Shown in pieces: positions 1-8,739 of a stretch of DNA of 64,000 nucleotides. The stretch is from contig NZ_SMZP01000008.1 of assembly GCF_013181195.1 (NCBI RefSeq), positions 62,001-126,000 of the forward strand, written 5' to 3'. The notes below the pieces were generated by a model that did no database searches, had not been told where the DNA came from, and saw nothing but the letters and a program-made list of their open reading frames with translations. The position numbers were made by a program, and so were the translations under genes. The stretch comes from Caulobacter sp. RHG1 (lineage in GTDB: Bacteria; Pseudomonadota; Alphaproteobacteria; Caulobacterales; Caulobacteraceae). Numbering within the stretch: the first letter of the stretch is position 1; each line of letters begins with the position of its first letter.

Positions 1-119
1 CCGAGCTGCATGTCTATCCTGGCGCTTTCCACGCCTTCCAGTGGGCGGCCCATACCGACGTCGCCCAGGCCGCCGCCCGCGACAGCACCCAGGCCCTGGC
101 CCGCGCGATGACCCGGTAG
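1..119 (+). CDS. alpha/beta hydrolase, C-terminal end (partial)
   Basis: Reading from base 3, the window opens inside a gene that stops at 117-119. The last 38 residues include a histidine-bearing stretch ELHVYPGAFHAFQW, which matches the C-terminal part of alpha/beta hydrolases of the acetyl-esterase/lipase type, where the catalytic His follows a V-Y-x-G-x-x-H pattern. The rest of the gene lies before the window, so substrate and family cannot be refined. It is followed by a hairpin that could end its transcript. Confidence 0.6.
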   Translation, partial: ELHVYPGAFHAFQWAAHTDVAQAAARDSTQALARAMTR

Positions 120-146
120 CAGGCCTCGCCCCGCGAGACTGGGTGG

Positions 147-182
147 AAGGGGCGCACCGGGGTTGGGGGGTGTGCGCCCCTT
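147..182. terminator. hairpin between convergent genes
   Basis: An 11-bp perfect inverted repeat (AAGGGGCGCAC at 147-157 and its complement at 172-182) encloses a G-rich loop between the hydrolase end and the convergent nodT-like gene. The T-run is short, so it may act as a weak or bidirectional terminator. Confidence 0.5.
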
Positions 183-237
183 CCTGATCGCAGCGACTGC
201 ACCGCGATCCCCCGCGCCGTCGCGCGGGATGGCGAGA

Positions 238-1632
238 TCAGACGCCCGAGCGGCCCACAGGACCGCCCAGCGCCCGATAAAGATTGATCGACGCCGCCGC
301 CTGTTCCTGACGCAACTGGATCAGGGTCTGCCGGGCCCCGTAGAGGCTGCGCTGAGCGTCGAGCAGCTCGATGCGGTTCTCTATGCCGGCCCGGAAACGG
401 CGCTGCGACAGCTCGGTCCGGCGTTCTGCCGCCCCGACCACCGCGACCTGCGCTTGGATCTGACCGCCATAGGTGGCGCGAGCCGCCAGACCGTCGGCGA
501 CTTCGCGGAACGCCGTCTGCACGGCCTTCTCGTAGTTGGCGACCGCCAGGTTGCTGCGCACATCGCTCAGGGCGTGCTGCGCGCGCAGCCGGCCGCCCTG
601 GAACAGCGGCAGCGAAATCTGCGGCGTGTAGGTCCAGGTGCGCGAAGCCGTATCGAAGAGCCGGTCCAGATCGCCCGACGCAAAGCCGTACTGGCCCGTC
701 AGCGACAGCGTCGGGAAGAACGCGGCCTTGGCGGCGCGAACATCGGCCTGGGCGGCTTTCAGGCGCTGCTCGGCCTGCAGGATGTCGGGCCGGCGCGTCA
801 GGAGGTCCGACGGCAGGCCCGCCGCGATCTCCACGACCACCGGCTGATCGACCAGGGCCAAGGGCGCCGGAAGGTCCGCCGGCAAGGGCGCGCCGACGAC
901 CAGCGCCAGCGCGTTCTGGGCCTGACGATATCCGCGCTCGGCCGCTTCCAGCTCGGCCTGGGCGGTCGTGGCCAGCCCTTCGGCCTGGGCCAGCTCGACG
1001 CCATCCGACTGCCCCGCCTGCTTCAGACGCCGGGTCAGCGCGAGAGAGGCCGACCAGTCCTTGGCGGTCAGGCGCGCAAGTTGCAGCCGCTCGTCGGCGG
1101 CCCGCTCGGCCAGATAGGCCTCGACCACGGCCGACACCAGGGTGATGCGCGCGGCCCGCGCGCCCTCCTCGGCCGCCAGGTAGGTCGCGAAGGCGCTCTG
1201 GGACTGGTTACGAAGCCGACCAAACAGGTCGAGCTCGAACGCCGTCAACGACAGGCTGACCGTCGTCATGCTCAGCGCCATGCCCTGCATCATCGGCTGG
1301 TGGGTGCCCGAATACTGCCCGCCGGCCTGGACCTGCGGGAGGAACGCGGCGTCCTGGGCGCGTGACTGGGCGCGCGCCGCCTGCGCCTCCAGCAGGGCGA
1401 CGCGCAGATCGCGGCTGTCGGTCAGAGACAGCTCGACCAGACGCCGAAGCCGCGCATCCCGCACGACGGAGGTCCAGTCGAGATCGGCGACCGCGACTCC
1501 GTCCACCGGGGTGGTCGCCGGATAGGCGGCGGGCAGGATGTTCAGATCCGGCTTGCGCTCGGGATAGGACTGGCAAGCCGACAGGCAGAGGACGGCGGCG
1601 GCCGCTGCGAGAACGTGGGTGCGGGTCATCAT
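238..1632 (-). CDS. RND efflux outer membrane lipoprotein, NodT family
   Basis: This 464-residue protein is the outer-membrane channel of a tripartite efflux pump. It opens with a lipoprotein signal (lipobox LSAC, Cys about residue 19), followed by two OEP/TolC-type repeats rich in long Ala/Gln helices. Motifs seen include LTRRPDILQAEQRLKAAQAD and SLPLFQGGRL, which are typical of NodT/OprM proteins. The chosen ATG overlaps the stop of the upstream pump gene by one base (TGATG). The frame stays open further upstream, but that part is a shadow of the pump gene. It is the last gene of an adaptor-pump-channel operon. The exported substrate cannot be told from sequence. Confidence 0.93.
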   Translation of the reverse strand: MMTRTHVLAAAAAVLCLSACQSYPERKPDLNILPAAYPATTPVDGVAVADLDWTSVVRDARLRRLVELSLTDSRDLRVALLEAQAARAQSRAQDAAFLPQVQAGGQYSGTHQPMMQGMALSMTTVSLSLTAFELDLFGRLRNQSQSAFATYLAAEEGARAARITLVSAVVEAYLAERAADERLQLARLTAKDWSASLALTRRLKQAGQSDGVELAQAEGLATTAQAELEAAERGYRQAQNALALVVGAPLPADLPAPLALVDQPVVVEIAAGLPSDLLTRRPDILQAEQRLKAAQADVRAAKAAFFPTLSLTGQYGFASGDLDRLFDTASRTWTYTPQISLPLFQGGRLRAQHALSDVRSNLAVANYEKAVQTAFREVADGLAARATYGGQIQAQVAVVGAAERRTELSQRRFRAGIENRIELLDAQRSLYGARQTLIQLRQEQAAASINLYRALGGPVGRSGV

Positions 1633-4600
1633 CAGGCTCCCTTGCCGGCCTGGCCACGCGACCAGCGGGGCAGACGAACGGCCTTCAGACGCTCGCTCAG
1701 CTGACCTGCCGTGGTCAGCACGAAGACGAAGAAGACCGGCACGAAGAAGATGGCCAGGAAGGTCGCCGTCAGCATGCCGCCGAACACCCCCGTGCCGATC
1801 GAGTGCTGGGTGGCGGCGCTGGCGCCCGCGGCGATCATCAGCGGCACGACGCCCAGGGTGAAGGCCAGCGAGGTCATGATGATCGGACGCAGGCGCAGGC
1901 GCGCCGCCTCGATCGTGGCCTCGACCAGACCCTTGCCGTCCTCGCGCAGCTGCTTGGCGAACTCGACGATCAGGATGGCGTTCTTCGCCGACAGGCCGAT
2001 GATCGTGATCATGCCGACCTTGAAGAACACGTCGTTGGGCAGGCCTCGGATCATCGTGGCCGCCACCGCGCCGATCAGGCCCAGGGGCACCACCAGCATC
2101 ACCGACACCGGGATCGTCCAGCTCTCGTACAGCGCGGCCAAGACCAGGAAGACCACCAGCATCGAAAGCACCATCAGCATCGGCGCTTCGTTGCCGCTCT
2201 GACGCTCCTGCAGCGACTGACCCGTCCAGGCCACCGAGAAGCCGGGCGGCAGGTCCTGGGCCAGGCGCTCCATCTCGGCCATGGCTTCGCCGCTCGACAC
2301 GCCGGGCGCGGCGCTGCCGGAGATGCGGGTGCTGAGATAGCCGTTGTAGCGGACCAACTGCAGCGGGGTCTCCTCCCACTGCGGCGTGACAAAGGCGCTG
2401 AGCGGGACCATGCCGCCGGAGCGGTTCTTGACGTACAGGCCCAGGACATCCTGGATCTGCATGCGCGCACGCGGCTCGGCCTGCACCACCACCTGTTGCA
2501 TGCGGCCATTGTTGGGGAAGTCGTTGACATAGGCCGAGCCCATCGCCGCCGACAGCGTGCTGCTGATGGCGTCGAACGACACGCCCAGGGCCTCAGCCTT
2601 CTCGCGGTCGATGGCGAGATGCAGGCTGGCGCCGTCGGGCAGTCCGTCCGGATAGACCATGGCCAGCTTGGGGCTGGTCGCGGCCATTTCCAGCAGCTTG
2701 CCCTGGGCGGCCCCAAGCGCGGCCGAGCCTTGGCCGCGGACGTCCTGCAGCCGCATTGCAAAGCCCGACGAGGTCCCCAGCTCCGAGATGGCGGGCGGGT
2801 TGAGGGCCATCACCACGCCGTCCTTGACGCTGGCCATGGCCGCCTGCGCCGCGGCGATCTCGGCGTGGACCGTGGCGCCGTTACGCTTGTCCCAGTCGAT
2901 CATGTTGGTGAAGGCCATGGCGGCGTTCTGGCCCGAGCCGGAGAAGCCAAAGCCGATGATCGAGGTGTTGCCGGAGATCGCCTCGCGCTTGGCCAGGTGA
3001 TCCTCGTACTGCTTGATGACCGCTCGCGTGCGTTCGACGGTCGCTTCGGCCGGCAGGGTGAACACGGTCATGAAGCTGCCCTGGTCCTCGTCGGGCAGGA
3101 AGGCGCCGGGAAGGCGCGAGAAGCCCAGGGCCATCGCCGCGACCAGGGCGACGAAGACCAGCATGGCGCGGCCCGTCCGCTTGACCAGACCGGCCACGCC
3201 CTTGGCGTAGCCCGCCGTCATGCGATCGAAGCGTCGGTTGAACCACCCGAAGAAACCGGTCTTCTCGTGATGGTCGGGGTCCACAGGCTTGAGGATCGTG
3301 GCGCACAGGGCCGGCGTCAGGGTCAGGGCCAGCAGGGCCGAGAACAGGATCGAGGTGGCCATGGCCAGGCTGAACTGGCGATAGATCGCGCCGACCGAGC
3401 CCGAGGCGAAGGCCATCGGAATGAACACCGCCGACAGGACCAGCGTGATGCCGACCACCGCGCCGGTGATCTCCTTCATCGCCTTCTGGGTCGCCGCCTT
3501 GGGCGACAGACCCTCGGTGGCCATGATCCGCTCGACGTTCTCGACCACGACGATGGCGTCATCGACGATGATACCGATCGCCAGCACCATGCCGAACATC
3601 GTCAGCACATTGATGGAAAAGCCCGTCAGCAGCATCACCGACAACGTGCCCAGCAGCGCGATCGGCGCGACGATCGAGGGAATGAGCGTGTAGCGGACGT
3701 TCTGCAGGAACAGGAACATCACCAGGAACACCAGCACCATGGCCTCGAGCAGGGTGTGCAGCACCTTCTCGATGGAGACCTTCACGAAGGGCGCGGTGTC
3801 GTAGGGCACCAGATAGCCCATGCCCGCGGGCATGGACGGGGCCAGCTCCGCCATGCGCGCACGGACGGCGTCAGCGGTCTTCACCGCATTGGCGCCGGGC
3901 GCGAGCTGGACCGCGGCGATGGCCGAGGGCTTGCGGTCGTCGGTGGTCTCGAAGGCGTAGGTCTGCGAGCCCAGCTCCACCCGCGCCACGTCGCCCAGGG
4001 TCAGGCGCGAACCGTCGGGATTGGCGCGCAGGGTGATGGCCGAGAACTGCTCCGGCGTCTGAAGCTGGCCCGAAGCGGTCAGGGGCACGGTGACCAGCTG
4101 ACCCGTCGTCGCCGGCGTATCGCCCAGGCGACCGGGAGCCAGTTGCTGGTTCTGGGCGGCGATCGCGGTCGTCACGTCGCTGAGCGCGATATCGTAGGCG
4201 ACCAGCTTCTGCGGATCGACCCAGATGCGCATCGCCTGCTCCGAGGCGAAGCTCTGCACCTTGCCCACGCCGGGCAGACGCTGCAGCTCGCTGACAAGAT
4301 TGCGAGCCATGTAGTCGCCCAGCTCCTGCGGACCGAAGGCGCCGTTCTCCGACACCAGCGAGACCATCAACAGGAAGCCCGACGAGGCGGAATCGACCAT
4401 GACGCCCGTCTGGCGCACGGCCTGGGGCAGGCGCGCCTCGACCGTCTTGAGGCGGTTCTGAACGTCGACCTGCGCCATCTGCGGGTCCGTGCCCGGACGG
4501 AAGGTGGCGGTGATCGAGGCCGTGCCGCTGGTGTCGGCCGAGCTCTCGAAATAGAGCAGGTTCTTGACGCTGGAGAGCTCACGCTCGATCGGCGCGATGA

Positions 4601-4781
4601 CGCTGTCGGTCAGGGCCTGGGTCGTGGCGCCCGGATAGGTGGCCGAGATCGACACGCTCGGCGGCGCGACGGACGGGAACTGGGCGATCGGCAGGCGCGG
4701 GATGGCGAGCAGCCCGGCCAGGATGATGAAGATGGCCAGGACCCACGCGAAGACGGGCCTGTTGATGAAGAACTGCGACAT
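1632..4781 (-). CDS. RND multidrug efflux pump, HAE1 (AcrB/MexB) family
   Basis: This 1049-residue inner-membrane proton/drug antiporter has the full length expected for AcrB-type pumps. The N-terminus MSQFFINRPVFAWVLAIFII is the classic first transmembrane segment. Further marks are the periplasmic porter repeats, the central block VLAIGIIVDDAIVVVENVER carrying the proton-relay aspartates of helix 4, and a second set of helices near the C-terminus (GLSAKNAILIVEFA). It sits 16 bp after the adaptor gene and overlaps the channel gene, so the three should be co-transcribed and assembled together. Its specificity is unknown. Confidence 0.96.
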   Translation of the reverse strand: MSQFFINRPVFAWVLAIFIILAGLLAIPRLPIAQFPSVAPPSVSISATYPGATTQALTDSVIAPIERELSSVKNLLYFESSADTSGTASITATFRPGTDPQMAQVDVQNRLKTVEARLPQAVRQTGVMVDSASSGFLLMVSLVSENGAFGPQELGDYMARNLVSELQRLPGVGKVQSFASEQAMRIWVDPQKLVAYDIALSDVTTAIAAQNQQLAPGRLGDTPATTGQLVTVPLTASGQLQTPEQFSAITLRANPDGSRLTLGDVARVELGSQTYAFETTDDRKPSAIAAVQLAPGANAVKTADAVRARMAELAPSMPAGMGYLVPYDTAPFVKVSIEKVLHTLLEAMVLVFLVMFLFLQNVRYTLIPSIVAPIALLGTLSVMLLTGFSINVLTMFGMVLAIGIIVDDAIVVVENVERIMATEGLSPKAATQKAMKEITGAVVGITLVLSAVFIPMAFASGSVGAIYRQFSLAMATSILFSALLALTLTPALCATILKPVDPDHHEKTGFFGWFNRRFDRMTAGYAKGVAGLVKRTGRAMLVFVALVAAMALGFSRLPGAFLPDEDQGSFMTVFTLPAEATVERTRAVIKQYEDHLAKREAISGNTSIIGFGFSGSGQNAAMAFTNMIDWDKRNGATVHAEIAAAQAAMASVKDGVVMALNPPAISELGTSSGFAMRLQDVRGQGSAALGAAQGKLLEMAATSPKLAMVYPDGLPDGASLHLAIDREKAEALGVSFDAISSTLSAAMGSAYVNDFPNNGRMQQVVVQAEPRARMQIQDVLGLYVKNRSGGMVPLSAFVTPQWEETPLQLVRYNGYLSTRISGSAAPGVSSGEAMAEMERLAQDLPPGFSVAWTGQSLQERQSGNEAPMLMVLSMLVVFLVLAALYESWTIPVSVMLVVPLGLIGAVAATMIRGLPNDVFFKVGMITIIGLSAKNAILIVEFAKQLREDGKGLVEATIEAARLRLRPIIMTSLAFTLGVVPLMIAAGASAATQHSIGTGVFGGMLTATFLAIFFVPVFFVFVLTTAGQLSERLKAVRLPRWSRGQAGKGA

Positions 4782-4797
4782 GAGTGGCTCTCCCGGC

Positions 4798-5937
4798 TCA
4801 GCGCTGAGCGGCGGGCTGGACGCGCGCCGCGGAGGTCCACGGCGAAGCCTTGACGGCCAGGTTCGGCTGGATGCGATCGCGGCCTTCGACGATCACCTGC
4901 TCGCCAGGGCGCAGGCCGCCCATGACGACGTACTGGTTGTCGACGACCGGTCCGATCGCCAGCGACCTCACCTCGGGCGCGCCGGTCCCCTTCAGCACCA
5001 TGGCCTGGGCCTTGCCGCCCGAGAAGAACACCGCCTGTTGCGGGACCTGGACGACGGCGCGGGGCGGACCGTTGGGCAGGCGAACGCGGACGAACATGCC
5101 CGGCAGCAGGTTGCGGGCGGGGTTGGCGACCAGCGCCCGGGCGCGCAGGTCGCCGGTGCTGGGATCGACGACGAGTTCGGAGAACAGCAGCTTGCCGCGC
5201 AGACCTGTCGGGGCTCCGTTCGCGTCCAGAATCTCCACCATCGCATTGTCGCCCGCGCCTGACTTCTGCAGCTCCACCAGGCGCGCGGCCGGCTGGCGGA
5301 CGTCGACGAAGACCTGGTCGATCTGGTGGATGGCGGCCAGGGCGTCCGCGCCGCCCTGACTGACCAAGGCGCCCTCGGTGACCGCCGACGCCCCGATGCG
5401 GCCCGAGATCGGCGCGGTGATGGTGGCGAAGCTCACGTCCAGGCGACGCCGCTCGGCCGCGGCGCGCGCGGCGCCGACATCGGCTTCGGCCTGGTCCAGC
5501 GCCAGCACCGCATTGTCGAACGCCTGCCGGCTGACGGCGTCGACCTCGATCAAAGGCTTCAGCCGGTCGACCTGGACCCGGGCCTGGCTGCGGGTCGCCT
5601 CGGCGCGGCGCAGCGCGGCGACCGCGCTGTCCAGATCCGCCTTGAAGGGCGCCGGATTGATCTGGAACAAGGGCGCGCCAGCCTTCACCTCGGCGCCTTC
5701 GACGAACAGCCGGCGCTGGATCAACCCGCCCACCTGGGGACGGATTTCGGCGACCCGATGCGCGACGACACGGCCGGGCAGATCGTCGGTCAGCTGCACC
5801 GAGGCGGCCTGGGCGACGGCGAAGGTGACTTCGGCGATCGCCGGCGCCTGTCCTTCAGACGGAGAGCCGCAGGCGGCCAGGCCCAGCGACAAGATCGCGG
5901 CGGCCCCGAGGAGGGTCATGCGCAGGGACGGAAGCAT
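4798..5937 (-). CDS. RND efflux periplasmic adaptor (membrane fusion protein)
   Basis: The 379-residue adaptor bridges the RND pump and the outer-membrane channel. It starts with a lipoprotein signal ending in LAAC (Cys about residue 23), so it is probably anchored to the inner membrane. It then shows the two lipoyl half-motifs (around VGGLIQRRLFVEGAEVKAGA and ITAPISGRIGASAVTEGALV), the helical hairpin between them, and a C-terminal beta-barrel and MP domain. It is first in the operon and diverges from the response-regulator gene across 156 bp, which suggests control by that two-component system. Confidence 0.93.
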   Translation of the reverse strand: MLPSLRMTLLGAAAILSLGLAACGSPSEGQAPAIAEVTFAVAQAASVQLTDDLPGRVVAHRVAEIRPQVGGLIQRRLFVEGAEVKAGAPLFQINPAPFKADLDSAVAALRRAEATRSQARVQVDRLKPLIEVDAVSRQAFDNAVLALDQAEADVGAARAAAERRRLDVSFATITAPISGRIGASAVTEGALVSQGGADALAAIHQIDQVFVDVRQPAARLVELQKSGAGDNAMVEILDANGAPTGLRGKLLFSELVVDPSTGDLRARALVANPARNLLPGMFVRVRLPNGPPRAVVQVPQQAVFFSGGKAQAMVLKGTGAPEVRSLAIGPVVDNQYVVMGGLRPGEQVIVEGRDRIQPNLAVKASPWTSAARVQPAAQR

Positions 5938-6016
5938 CGAGATCGTTCTCCGGAGGCGCGGACAAACGACCGCATCAGTTCCGCCGGCCCTCTCCCATGC
6001 CTGCGTCCCCGCTGTG

Positions 6017-6044
6017 TGGACGGATGATGGACGATCGATGGACG
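6017..6044 (+). promoter_or_regulatory. three TGGACG direct repeats at 11-bp spacing, putative response-regulator site
   Basis: TGGACG occurs at 6017, 6028 and 6039, exactly 11 bp apart, in the space between the divergent efflux operon and the regulator gene. OmpR-family regulators bind direct repeats spaced about one helical turn, so this is a good candidate for autoregulation and control of the pump. The assignment is inference from spacing and position. Confidence 0.5.
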
Positions 6045-6093
6045 CCGCCCAGCGCGTCTGGTTCGCGGGCGGCGTCTATGCCAAGCAAAGACG

Positions 6094-6780
6094 ATGACCC
6101 CGCTTGCACTCATCGCCGAAGACGAGGCCGCGATCGCCGAGATCCTCGACCGCTACCTGGTCCGGGAGGGCTTCAGAACCGCCCGCGCCCAGGACGGCCA
6201 GGTGGCGCTGGATCTGCACGCGCTGCTCAAGCCCGACATCTTGCTGCTGGATGTGATGCTGCCGCGGTTGGATGGCTGGGCGGTGCTGGGCGAGGTGCGA
6301 CGGCGCGGGACCACCCCCGTCGTAATGATGACCGCCCTGGATCAGGACATCGACAAGCTGCAGGGCCTGCGGATGGGCGCGGACGACTATGTGGTCAAAC
6401 CGTTCAATCCCGTCGAGGTCGTGGCCCGGGTGCAGGCCGTGCTGCGGCGCACCGCGGGCCTTTCGCCTGACCGCGTCATCCGCCAGGGCAAGCTGGAGGT
6501 CGACCCGGTCAGCTATCTCGTCTCGGTGCGTGGGGACGATGGCCTCAGGCCGCTGGACCTGACGCTGACGGAGTTTCGCATCATCGAGTTCATGGCCCGC
6601 CATCCGCGGCGCGTCTTCACTCGCGGCGAGCTCGTCGACGCCTGCCTTCCGGGCGAGGAGGTGCTGGAACGGACCGTCGACAGCCACATGAGCAAGCTGC
6701 GCTTCAAACTGAAGGCCGCCGGCCTCGACGATGTCGTCCGCGGCGTGCGGGGCGTCGGCTATCGGCTCGACGTGCGATGA
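6094..6780 (+). CDS. OmpR-family response regulator, BaeR-like
   Basis: This 228-residue DNA-binding regulator has an N-terminal receiver domain with acidic pocket EDE (residues 9-11), phospho-acceptor Asp in LLLDVMLPRLDGW (about residue 52) and conserved Lys in VVKPF. The C-terminal winged helix has the usual LTLTEFRIIEFMARHPRRVF and ERTVDSHMSKLR signatures. It overlaps the kinase gene by four bases (ATGA). Gene order beside an RND operon is like that of BaeSR-type envelope-stress systems that induce efflux, so regulation of the divergent pump is likely. Confidence 0.93.
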   Translation: MTPLALIAEDEAAIAEILDRYLVREGFRTARAQDGQVALDLHALLKPDILLLDVMLPRLDGWAVLGEVRRRGTTPVVMMTALDQDIDKLQGLRMGADDYVVKPFNPVEVVARVQAVLRRTAGLSPDRVIRQGKLEVDPVSYLVSVRGDDGLRPLDLTLTEFRIIEFMARHPRRVFTRGELVDACLPGEEVLERTVDSHMSKLRFKLKAAGLDDVVRGVRGVGYRLDVR

Positions 6781-7838
6781 TGTTCGGCCTGCAGGGACTG
6801 ACCCGACAAGTCGCGATCTACATGACCGTCGTGGCGCTCGGCGGCCTGTTGTCGACGACGATCGGCTGGAGCCTGCTCTACTGGCTGTTCGTCAACCAGG
6901 GCCTGATCGTCGACGACGCGTCCATGGAGTTCAAGCCGGTCGACTACCTCGCCTTGGCGTTGTCGCTGGTGTTCGGCCTGTTCACGGCGATCCTCGCGGC
7001 CCGCAGCCTGACCCGCCGGATCGTCCAGCCCGTCACCCAGATCGCCGAGGCCGCCCGCACGATCACCAAGGGCGATCTCAGCGCCCGGGCGGGCGGCGGC
7101 GATGAAAGCCTGGGCGAGATCGCCGACCTCGTCGCCGACTTCAACCACATGGCCAGCCGCCTGGAAGTGTCCGTCGCCGAGGCCACCCAGTGGAACGCGA
7201 CGATCGCGCACGAACTGCGCACGCCCCTGACGGTGCTGAACGGCCTGCTGCAGGGGGTCGCCGACGGGGTGTTCGAGAAGGACGACGCCTGGACCGCCCT
7301 GTTGCGCGCCCAGGTCGACGGCCTGACCCGCCTGGTCGAGGACCTGCGCGTGCTGAGCCTGGACGAGAGCGGGCATTTCCATCTGCGACTCGAGGTGGTG
7401 AGCCTGGCCGCGATCATCGCTCCCTTGCGCACCCTCTACGACCCGACGCTGACCCAGGCGGGACTGGCGCCGACCTGGATCCTTCCGGACGTCGAGGTGA
7501 TCGGCGACCCGGCCCGTATTCGTCAGGCTGCGATGGCGCTTCTGGAGAACGCCCGCATCCACGCCGCGCCGGGCGCGCTGGACATCGCGATCACGGTGCG
7601 CGGCGACCGGGCCGTCTTCAGCGTCGCCGACACGGGCCCCGGCGTGCCCGAGGAGACGGCCAAGAACATCTTCGCCCCGTTCAAGCGTGGGCGCGCCGAC
7701 GGCAATGGCTCGGGACTGGGTCTGGCGGTCGTACGCTCGATCGCCCGCGCCCACGAGGGCGAGGCCATGCTCGCCCCCTCGCCGCTGGGCGGGTCCAGCT
7801 TCGGCTTCTCGCTGCCGCTGGCGCGCGAGCAGGCATAG
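6777..7838 (+). CDS. sensor histidine kinase, BaeS-like
   Basis: This 353-residue membrane kinase is the partner of the preceding regulator. It has two transmembrane segments (about residues 12-38 and 58-78) separated by only about 20 residues, so the periplasmic sensing part is very small. A HAMP domain follows, then the H-box IAHELRTPLTVLNG, N-box LLENARIHA, and the G boxes DTGPGVPE and GNGSGLGLAVV. The small sensor region suggests it reads membrane state or a partner protein rather than a soluble ligand. Start and stop overlap the regulator in an ATGA arrangement. Confidence 0.92.
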   Translation: MMFGLQGLTRQVAIYMTVVALGGLLSTTIGWSLLYWLFVNQGLIVDDASMEFKPVDYLALALSLVFGLFTAILAARSLTRRIVQPVTQIAEAARTITKGDLSARAGGGDESLGEIADLVADFNHMASRLEVSVAEATQWNATIAHELRTPLTVLNGLLQGVADGVFEKDDAWTALLRAQVDGLTRLVEDLRVLSLDESGHFHLRLEVVSLAAIIAPLRTLYDPTLTQAGLAPTWILPDVEVIGDPARIRQAAMALLENARIHAAPGALDIAITVRGDRAVFSVADTGPGVPEETAKNIFAPFKRGRADGNGSGLGLAVVRSIARAHEGEAMLAPSPLGGSSFGFSLPLAREQA

Positions 7839-7852
7839 CCCTTCCTTCCCGC

Positions 7853-8734
7853 TTACCCCGCCGCCGCCGCCAGCTCGCGCTCGGACTGGACGAAGCCGTA
7901 GGCCGGGACGATCGACTCGTCGCGGCTTTCCATGGCGCTCCAGTTCAGCGTGAGCTGCTCGCCCATGTCAGCGATATCGCCCAGGTACAGCCCCTGGGTC
8001 AGTGTCATGTGGGCGGCGGCGAAATGGCCTGCGCCGGCGCAGAGGATGGCGCGCGTGGGCGCATCGTTGCTGACGAGCGGCAGCAGACCCGGGCTGACCA
8101 GCGCCGGGTCGAGGCGCTTGAGGTTCTCGTCCGACAGCAGGCCCTCGGTCATGCCGGTGGCGGCGGTCGGGGCCAGGCAGTTGACCCGGATGTCGTTCTT
8201 GGCGCCCTCGATGGCCAGGGTCTGCATCAGACCCACCAGCGCCATCTTGGCCGCGCCATAGTTCGCCTGACCGAAATTGCCGTAGAGCCCCGACGACGAG
8301 GTGGTCATGACGATCCGGCCGTAGTTCTGGGCGCGCATCGTGTCCCAGACCGCCTTGCAGACCACCGTCGCGCCCATCAGGTGGACGTCGACCACCAGCC
8401 GGAACTCGGCCAGGTCCATCTTGGCGAACGACTTGTCGCGCAGGATGCCGGCGTTGTTGACCACGATGTCGATGCGGCCGAACTCGGCCAGCGCCCGGGC
8501 GACCATGGCGGCGACCGCGGCTTCGTCGGTGACCGAGGCGGCGATGGCCAGGGCGCGGCCGCCCTGCCCGCGGATCTCCTGGGCGACCCGATCGGCGGCG
8601 TCCTGATCGAGGTCGTTGATCACCACCGCTGCGCCCCGGCTGGCCAGGTAGAGCGCGTGGCTGCGGCCCAGGCCTCCGCCCGATCCGCTGACCAGGGCGA
8701 CGCGGCCTTCCAGAGGCTTGGCGGGTTTCGTCAT
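7853..8734 (-). CDS. SDR-family NAD(P)-dependent oxidoreductase, hydroxyacyl-CoA dehydrogenase type
   Basis: This 293-residue short-chain dehydrogenase has the cofactor motif SGSGGGLGRSHALYLASRGA near residue 16, the NNAG motif, and the catalytic Ser and YxxxK (NYGAAK). The glycine-rich start and the IVVNNAGILRDKSF block resemble the dehydrogenase part of peroxisomal multifunctional enzyme 2, which oxidises 3-hydroxyacyl-CoA. That fits the neighbouring thiolase and acyl-CoA ligase. The start was taken at the MTKPAKPLEGRVAL methionine, five bases after the upstream hydrolase gene. The frame upstream is only a shadow of that gene. Confidence 0.9.
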   Translation of the reverse strand: MTKPAKPLEGRVALVSGSGGGLGRSHALYLASRGAAVVINDLDQDAADRVAQEIRGQGGRALAIAASVTDEAAVAAMVARALAEFGRIDIVVNNAGILRDKSFAKMDLAEFRLVVDVHLMGATVVCKAVWDTMRAQNYGRIVMTTSSSGLYGNFGQANYGAAKMALVGLMQTLAIEGAKNDIRVNCLAPTAATGMTEGLLSDENLKRLDPALVSPGLLPLVSNDAPTRAILCAGAGHFAAAHMTLTQGLYLGDIADMGEQLTLNWSAMESRDESIVPAYGFVQSERELAAAAG

Positions 8735-8739
8735 GTCGA

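Noticed and set aside
1362..4853. A 1163-codon open frame on the plus strand
   Set aside because: It lies antisense to the RND pump, is full of Arg/His/Asp/Gly and has no domain. It is a GC-bias shadow.
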